This document shows, piece after piece, positions 59,583 through 64,000 of a stretch of DNA of 64,000 nucleotides (positions within the stretch are counted from its first letter, which is position 1; every line of letters begins with the position of its first letter). The DNA lies in the NCBI RefSeq assembly GCF_014200725.1, contig NZ_JACHCL010000001.1, forward strand, positions 806,001-870,000, read 5' to 3'. Below the pieces are notes generated by a model. That model was given only the letters and a program-made list of their open reading frames with translations. It made no database searches and was not told where the DNA came from. A program made the position numbers and the translations under genes. Origin of the DNA: Janthinobacterium silvisoli (GTDB taxonomy: Bacteria > Pseudomonadota > Gammaproteobacteria > Burkholderiales > Burkholderiaceae_D).

Positions 59583-61636
59583 CCCAGACGCATGGTGGAA
59601 CTTCGACTATCTTCTAATGGCAACAAAAACCCAGTCATTTTTTTGAATTTTGCGCCGCCTTGTTTTGCCAATTTTTTCGTCCGATTGGCCTTCATTAAAT
59701 TTCCCCATTTCTCAAAAGCATCCACAATCTCCGCCTTCGTCCCTCCTCCCCCATCGACCAGCCCGCCGCTATGCATACGCCATACCCGCTTGCGCAAGTC
59801 CCGGGCCACGCGGCAGTCGACGGTGGCGATATTGATTTCGCTGTCGACGGCCATGCTGCGCTGGTTCAGGTTGGCGCTACCCAGCGTCATGAACACGTCG
59901 TCGACCAGCATCAGCTTGGAATGGATATATATTTCACGGTAGCGCCAGCGATCTTGGTCAAACGCGCTCACATTGAGCATCGCCACCGACACTTTCAGCC
60001 CGAAGTCACTCTCGAGCGTCATCGCACCGGGTTTGTTGATACCGTTGGCGTGCTGCACCACGTCAGGCAACTGGACTGCCACCTCGGCGGAAATGCCGAA
60101 TCCCGCCCTGACACGCTGGGTTTTCGGTCGCTTGTTGTAGTCGTCGATCATCTCGTTTTGCCCCGTCATGCCATCGTGCTGCCCCAGTGTCGCCAGCGTA
60201 TCGTGGGTGCGCGGCACCATCTGCGCGCGTTCGGGAACCGGGATGACGATGAACACATGCATGATCGGCATATCGCGCATGGTCTTGCCCGCCTTGGCAC
60301 TGCAGGCCTTCCAGGCGGCAACGACTTTTTTGCGCTCGGCCAGCAAGTGCTGGGCCCATTCTTCATACTGGAAATACTGGTTTTCCACATACAGGTAGCC
60401 GGCCGCCAGGCTGGCCTGGGTCACGGCGCGAAAGTAGCTTTCCCTGATGGTCTTGTCTTGTTCCTCGGGCTGCGTCAGGACGATTTGCACGGTGGAGTCG
60501 CCTGGGCCGGCCACGCGCAACAGCCGCGCCGGTGGGCTGCCCCGTGGCAACTCTCGGCTCACGCTGGCATTGGCGGCCGCATGCGTGCGGTCGCCGGCCG
60601 CGCGATCCCATGCCTTCACGAAATTGTTATGGAGCGCGATGAGCGCCCTGCCGCCGTCGATGCGGCAGGCGTAATCCTGATAGGGCTTCAGCGTGGCGAA
60701 CCCGCCGTCCGCAGCCATACCCTGCAAGCATTCGCGCCGCTCGTTGACACCGCCCTGTTCGCGCAGCGTGTCGTCGAGCAGATGGGCCGTCGTATCCCAA
60801 TAATCGGTCACCGAGTTCAGGCCCATCACATAACCGACGGCCTTCGCCCCTTCCTGGTGATCGAAATCGATCAGGACCGGCTTCTGGTGGTGCGTGCCCA
60901 GGTATTGCATGCCGGGCTTTTCGATTTCTCCCATCGTCAGGCCGCGCGGCCGGTTTATTTCGGTCGCGATACTCTTGCTGATCGCCGCGCTGTCGCCGTG
61001 CCGCAAACGTATCTCCAGGCCGCCAAACAGGCCCTTGAACGCGGCCGCATACCAGCTGTAACAATATTCTTGGCGCGCCATCATCGGCATATTCTCGGGC
61101 CGGACGTACTCACCCCAATAACCGTTGCCTAAAATATGTTTCTTGTTTTTGACCGCATCGTGCAACATCGCCAGGCTGGCTTTGGCGCTGATGTCATCAA
61201 AGCGCGGCCCATCGCTTCTCCATGACGAGGCGCCGTGCGAATGGCCCGGCATATTGCGCACCATCGGCGAACCGATATGGTCATACCAGACCAGCAGGCG
61301 CACCCTGACGTGACGCCGTGCGGCGGCGATCAGCAAGTCGCCAAAAGTTTCGCCACGCGGCCAGGTAGCGCTGTTGCCACGCACCAGTTCCATGCCGGGG
61401 TCGAAACCCCAGCAGCACAGGTCGATGGACTTTTCCGCCCTGGCGATCTCGCCCGCGATATCGGCGAACCCTTCCTGTCCGCAAATGAACAGCGTCAGCT
61501 TGTTGTTATGCGTAATCGGATGAGTGGCCTTGCCCTTCAGGTTGCGGTTTTCCAGCAGCCACTGGAGCGAACTGGTCGCACTGCGGCCGACTTCGTCGAT
61601 GTGGGTGGTTTCGATGCGGCCGCTCGATTCCGGCAT
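59579..61636 (-). CDS. Phospholipase D-family type VI effector (Tle5-like, copy 2)
   Basis: A 685-residue paralogue of the effector at 54309, with HKD motifs H250/K252/D257 and H572/K574/D579 intact. It carries nine extra residues (LREQGGVNE, 291-299) absent from copy 1. It follows the small TTR-like gene by 25 bases, so it is probably the effector loaded on the VgrG upstream. Long stretches of the DNA are identical to copy 1. Its cognate immunity is most likely the coupled copy 3 lipoprotein. Confidence 0.85.
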   Translation of the reverse strand: MPESSGRIETTHIDEVGRSATSSLQWLLENRNLKGKATHPITHNNKLTLFICGQEGFADIAGEIARAEKSIDLCCWGFDPGMELVRGNSATWPRGETFGDLLIAAARRHVRVRLLVWYDHIGSPMVRNMPGHSHGASSWRSDGPRFDDISAKASLAMLHDAVKNKKHILGNGYWGEYVRPENMPMMARQEYCYSWYAAAFKGLFGGLEIRLRHGDSAAISKSIATEINRPRGLTMGEIEKPGMQYLGTHHQKPVLIDFDHQEGAKAVGYVMGLNSVTDYWDTTAHLLDDTLREQGGVNERRECLQGMAADGGFATLKPYQDYACRIDGGRALIALHNNFVKAWDRAAGDRTHAAANASVSRELPRGSPPARLLRVAGPGDSTVQIVLTQPEEQDKTIRESYFRAVTQASLAAGYLYVENQYFQYEEWAQHLLAERKKVVAAWKACSAKAGKTMRDMPIMHVFIVIPVPERAQMVPRTHDTLATLGQHDGMTGQNEMIDDYNKRPKTQRVRAGFGISAEVAVQLPDVVQHANGINKPGAMTLESDFGLKVSVAMLNVSAFDQDRWRYREIYIHSKLMLVDDVFMTLGSANLNQRSMAVDSEINIATVDCRVARDLRKRVWRMHSGGLVDGGGGTKAEIVDAFEKWGNLMKANRTKKLAKQGGAKFKKMTGFLLPLEDSRSSTMRLG

Positions 61637-61661
61637 AGCGCTCTCCAGTCAGTGTCGTGCA

Positions 61662-61991
61662 TCATTGAACCCAGCGACCGTCGCTGGTATCGTCGAACGC
61701 GCGCAAACCGCGGTTCGACAGCGTCTGTTCGCTGTCCGGCGCCGCGCTCGGGTCGAAGCGCGCGCTCGCCTGCAATGAAAACTCTTCCCCATTGCCAAGG
61801 ACGATGCGATAGCGCGGCGTGCCGTCCTGATGCTCGATCAGGATGCGGCCGAATTCGTCGGTCAAGCCTTGCTCGACTTTGGCATCGCCCTTGTACAGCG
61901 TGTAGGGCACGTTGGCATACTGGCCGCCATCCGCGTGGGCCTGGATGGTATGTTGCAACTGCCCTTGCACCGGCGCGACGGACGGTTCCAT
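61662..61991 (-). CDS. Small transthyretin-like protein, probable VgrG-effector adaptor
   Basis: A 109-residue protein whose centre, YANVPYTLYKGDAKVEQGLTDE-FGRILIEH, has the strand-turn pattern of transthyretin-like beta-sandwich domains. In some VgrG proteins such a domain at the C-terminus binds the phospholipase effector; here it is a separate gene starting six bases after the vgrG stop and followed by the effector. I infer an adaptor or chaperone role in loading. The last 40 residues (SARFDPSAAP...GRWVQ) are probably flexible. Confidence 0.7.
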   Translation of the reverse strand: MEPSVAPVQGQLQHTIQAHADGGQYANVPYTLYKGDAKVEQGLTDEFGRILIEHQDGTPRYRIVLGNGEEFSLQASARFDPSAAPDSEQTLSNRGLRAFDDTSDGRWVQ

Positions 61992-61997
61992 CTCCGG

Positions 61998-64000
61998 TTA
62001 CGGCCGGTTTTTCGGCGCCAGTGTTTCGAGGTTTCCATGAAACAGCGTTGGCGACGCGGTAAAAAACTGCACCTTGTCACTAATTTCAAGCATGCAATTG
62101 GCGCCATGCAGGCGCACGCCTTTGCGGCCACGAATATTCACCCAGTCGGCCTGGCTGATCAGCTCCAGCACTTTATTGGCAACGATCTCGACCGCATCGG
62201 TTTGCGCCGCGATCTGCACCGGGCCAGCTGCGGCGATCAGTTTCATGCCGGCCTTGTGGACGAACAGGCGCAGCGCTGCGCCTATGCTGGCGAACAGGCC
62301 GCCGCTGGCCGCCAGCGAGAGGTTGCGCCCGGAGGTCAAGGCGGTATCCTCGGCGCTGGCGATATGCGTCGATTGCGCGGTCGTCGTTTCGATGCCGGCC
62401 GGGCTGGCCAGCACCAGATGGGGCTTTGACAGTTCCGGAAATACGTTTTCGCCACCACCAGCTGCGCCCTTGATCGCCGCATGCTGGGCTTGCAACACAT
62501 CGGCGGCGGCGCCCTGCTGGGCCGCGCTTTCTTGCGCGCCATGATGCTGCGCCAGGGCGGCAAGCGCCTTGTGCCGTTCAGCAGCCTCGGCCAACCGGCG
62601 CAAGGTTTCATCCATGCTCTTGATATGCGAGGCGGCGCCCGGGCGCGCTTCGGTGGTCAGCAACATGCCGCGCCCGGCGCGCGCCACGCCCCAGGCGTCC
62701 GACGCCAGTTCCCAGCCCTCGCCACGCGCATCCTTGCGCCCGTTGGCGTCTTCGATGCGGCTGATGCAGCCTAGCGACAATTGGCTATGCTGATGATCGC
62801 TGTTCAGCTGCGCCTGGATGCGCTGGTGCGTATCGTCCAGTACCAACTGATTGCCGCGCACGCCGTAGCCGCCGCCAGGCATCAGCTCGGCGCTGCGCCA
62901 GCCTCCCAGCATGCGTTGCGCCGGCAAATTCCACGGCGGCGCATGGTTGCCGTTGTACACCGCGCCGACAATCACGGGACGGTCAATATTGCCGTCGAGA
63001 AACTGGATCAGCACTTCCTGGCCGATGCGCGGCAAGGCGATCTGGCCGAACGCCTGGCCCGCCCATGGCGTCATGACTCTGATCCATGACGAACTGCCCG
63101 CGTCGAACTTGCCCAGCCGGTCCCAGTGGAATTGCACCTTCACCCGGCCCAGCGCGTCAGTATGGATGGTTTCGCCTGCCGGCCCGGTGACAATGGCGGT
63201 CTGTACGCCGGGCACCGCACAAGGCGTGCTGTTGAACTGCCGTCCCGGATACCAGCGGATGCTCTTGCGGATGCAGCTAAAACGGTTTTCATAATGCGAC
63301 TTCGCACCCGTGCCTGCCTGGTAATTGTTGCTGGCGACATGATCGACCGACAGGATCAGGTATTCGCGCGAGCGGATGTCCGGGCGCGCCGCTTCACCTT
63401 TGGCTGGCATGGCCTGCGTGCCGCTGAAGTGGCCACTCAGCGTGAAACTGCGCCCGGCCTGGGCGCAGCGGTGATTGCCGCCAGCTTCGAAGTATTGTGC
63501 CTGGTGGTTATGCTCCTCCAGGCGGCGTTGCGCCAGCGCTTCACCATCGTCCATGCCGGCGTAGCCATAGCCGGTGTTTTGATACAGTTCATGGGCAAAC
63601 ACATCGCCCTGCTGGTGCAGTGCATGGCCGCTGGCGCGACTGGCGTAAGGATGCTTGTAGTTAAAGCTGGCCAGCGTGAGCGAGCCTGAGGCGATTTTCC
63701 GTATTGCCTGCCAATCGCGTATGCCATCGCCCTCCTGCGAGCCCGTACCGCTGCGAAACACCATCTCGTCGTCTTCGCCGGCATGGGGGTCGCCTGGGTC
63801 GATGCTGTCGCTCAGCCAGGTATTGTCGCCCAGACAAAGTGTATGTCCGTCGACGCGATGTTCATACCAGTAGTGGATGCCCTGGGCTTCCCAGCACCGG
63901 TGCAGATGGTTGTAATCGGTTTCATTATGCTGGTTGGCGCAGCTTAATATCGCTACTTCCTCATGCAGCCGGTTTTGCCAGTCGCGCTGCACATAATGCT
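61998..64000 (-). CDS. vgrG: Type VI secretion tip protein VgrG (N-terminus beyond the window)
   Basis: At least 667 residues; the reading frame runs off the window edge, and the Met at 63992 is internal, because the first 100-150 residues of VgrG are missing. Present are part of the gp27-like domain (HYWYEHRVDGHTLCLGDN), the gp5-OB region (PGVQTAIVTGPAGETIHTDALGRVK, then GQIALPRIGQEVLIQFLDG), and the C-terminal DUF2345-type beta-prism (residues about 540-660 of the visible part). It forms the spike that carries the PLD effectors. No other type VI structural genes are in the window. Confidence 0.92.
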   Translation of the reverse strand, partial: HYVQRDWQNRLHEEVAILSCANQHNETDYNHLHRCWEAQGIHYWYEHRVDGHTLCLGDNTWLSDSIDPGDPHAGEDDEMVFRSGTGSQEGDGIRDWQAIRKIASGSLTLASFNYKHPYASRASGHALHQQGDVFAHELYQNTGYGYAGMDDGEALAQRRLEEHNHQAQYFEAGGNHRCAQAGRSFTLSGHFSGTQAMPAKGEAARPDIRSREYLILSVDHVASNNYQAGTGAKSHYENRFSCIRKSIRWYPGRQFNSTPCAVPGVQTAIVTGPAGETIHTDALGRVKVQFHWDRLGKFDAGSSSWIRVMTPWAGQAFGQIALPRIGQEVLIQFLDGNIDRPVIVGAVYNGNHAPPWNLPAQRMLGGWRSAELMPGGGYGVRGNQLVLDDTHQRIQAQLNSDHQHSQLSLGCISRIEDANGRKDARGEGWELASDAWGVARAGRGMLLTTEARPGAASHIKSMDETLRRLAEAAERHKALAALAQHHGAQESAAQQGAAADVLQAQHAAIKGAAGGGENVFPELSKPHLVLASPAGIETTTAQSTHIASAEDTALTSGRNLSLAASGGLFASIGAALRLFVHKAGMKLIAAAGPVQIAAQTDAVEIVANKVLELISQADWVNIRGRKGVRLHGANCMLEISDKVQFFTASPTLFHGNLETLAPKNRP

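Larger units (their letters stand above)
56358..61636. repeat. Right copy of duplicated effector-immunity unit
   Basis: Effector copy 2, then Sel1 lipoprotein copies 3 and 2, all intact. It appears to be the complete version of the unit whose left copy has lost the end of its second Sel1 gene. Confidence 0.7.

Noticed and set aside
54270..61132. Plus-strand ORFs of 453-524 codons over the PLD effector genes
   Set aside because: They are mirror frames of the effectors; both have the same relation to the coding frame and neither has an RBS.
48537..64000. Prophage or integrative element
   Set aside because: VgrG resembles phage tail spike proteins, but no capsid, terminase, lysis or integrase genes occur and the neighbours fit a type VI effector island.

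Overview
The window is high-GC DNA with tightly packed genes. Gene order and protein types (tsaB-rimI-uracil-DNA glycosylase, dapC-dapD-dapE-prmB, lplT next to alr and radA) suggest a motile betaproteobacterium, most likely of the Oxalobacteraceae (Janthinobacterium, Massilia or Duganella type). That assignment is inference from gene content; no rRNA gene is present. I saw no tRNA, rRNA, CRISPR array, integrase or intact transposase.

Layout. 0-9 kb: RhlE-type helicase, a DUF4105 membrane protein, a LysR regulator divergent from a flavodoxin/SnoaL pair, GNAT and VOC enzymes, a TetR/isochorismatase pair around a palindromic operator, a decayed LysR tail, and a motA without motB. 9-17.7 kb: a MITE-like element, a DUF4153 membrane protein, a TetR/flavin monooxygenase/TetA-like efflux cluster, a second palindromic repeat, rraA, and an MFS pump divergent from an AraC regulator. 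17.7-41 kb is mostly housekeeping: fliD, a PilZ protein, radA, alr, lplT, the overlapping run tsaB-rimI-udg-DUF1853, the lysine genes dapC/dapD/dapE with a flavin monooxygenase and an ArsC-like gene between them, prmB, an ABC-F ATPase, cheW, arfB, a DUF342 protein and ompR-envZ. Flagellar and chemotaxis genes (motA, fliD, cheW, the DUF342 protein) are scattered, not in one cluster.

41-48 kb is accessory: an orphan Imm26-like protein, a protein that looks like encapsulated ferritin without its metal ligands, and a probable thiamin salvage locus (TPP riboswitch, TonB-dependent receptor, PnuC-family transporter, NadR-like kinase). 48.5-52.2 kb holds a three-gene operon: hybrid histidine kinase, an unrecognised 135-residue protein and a double-domain KaiC-like ATPase. 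It lies between two copies of a 127-bp direct repeat derived from the tail of a neighbouring gene.

52.3-64 kb is a type VI secretion effector island read leftwards: vgrG (cut by the window edge), a small transthyretin-like adaptor, then two copies of a unit made of a phospholipase D effector followed by Sel1-repeat lipoproteins, the probable immunity proteins. The copies are almost identical over long stretches but differ sharply in short windows of both effector and immunity genes. In the left copy the second immunity gene is cut after its N-terminus and fused to an unrelated tail. This island, with the KaiC module beside it, is the most interesting part of the window.
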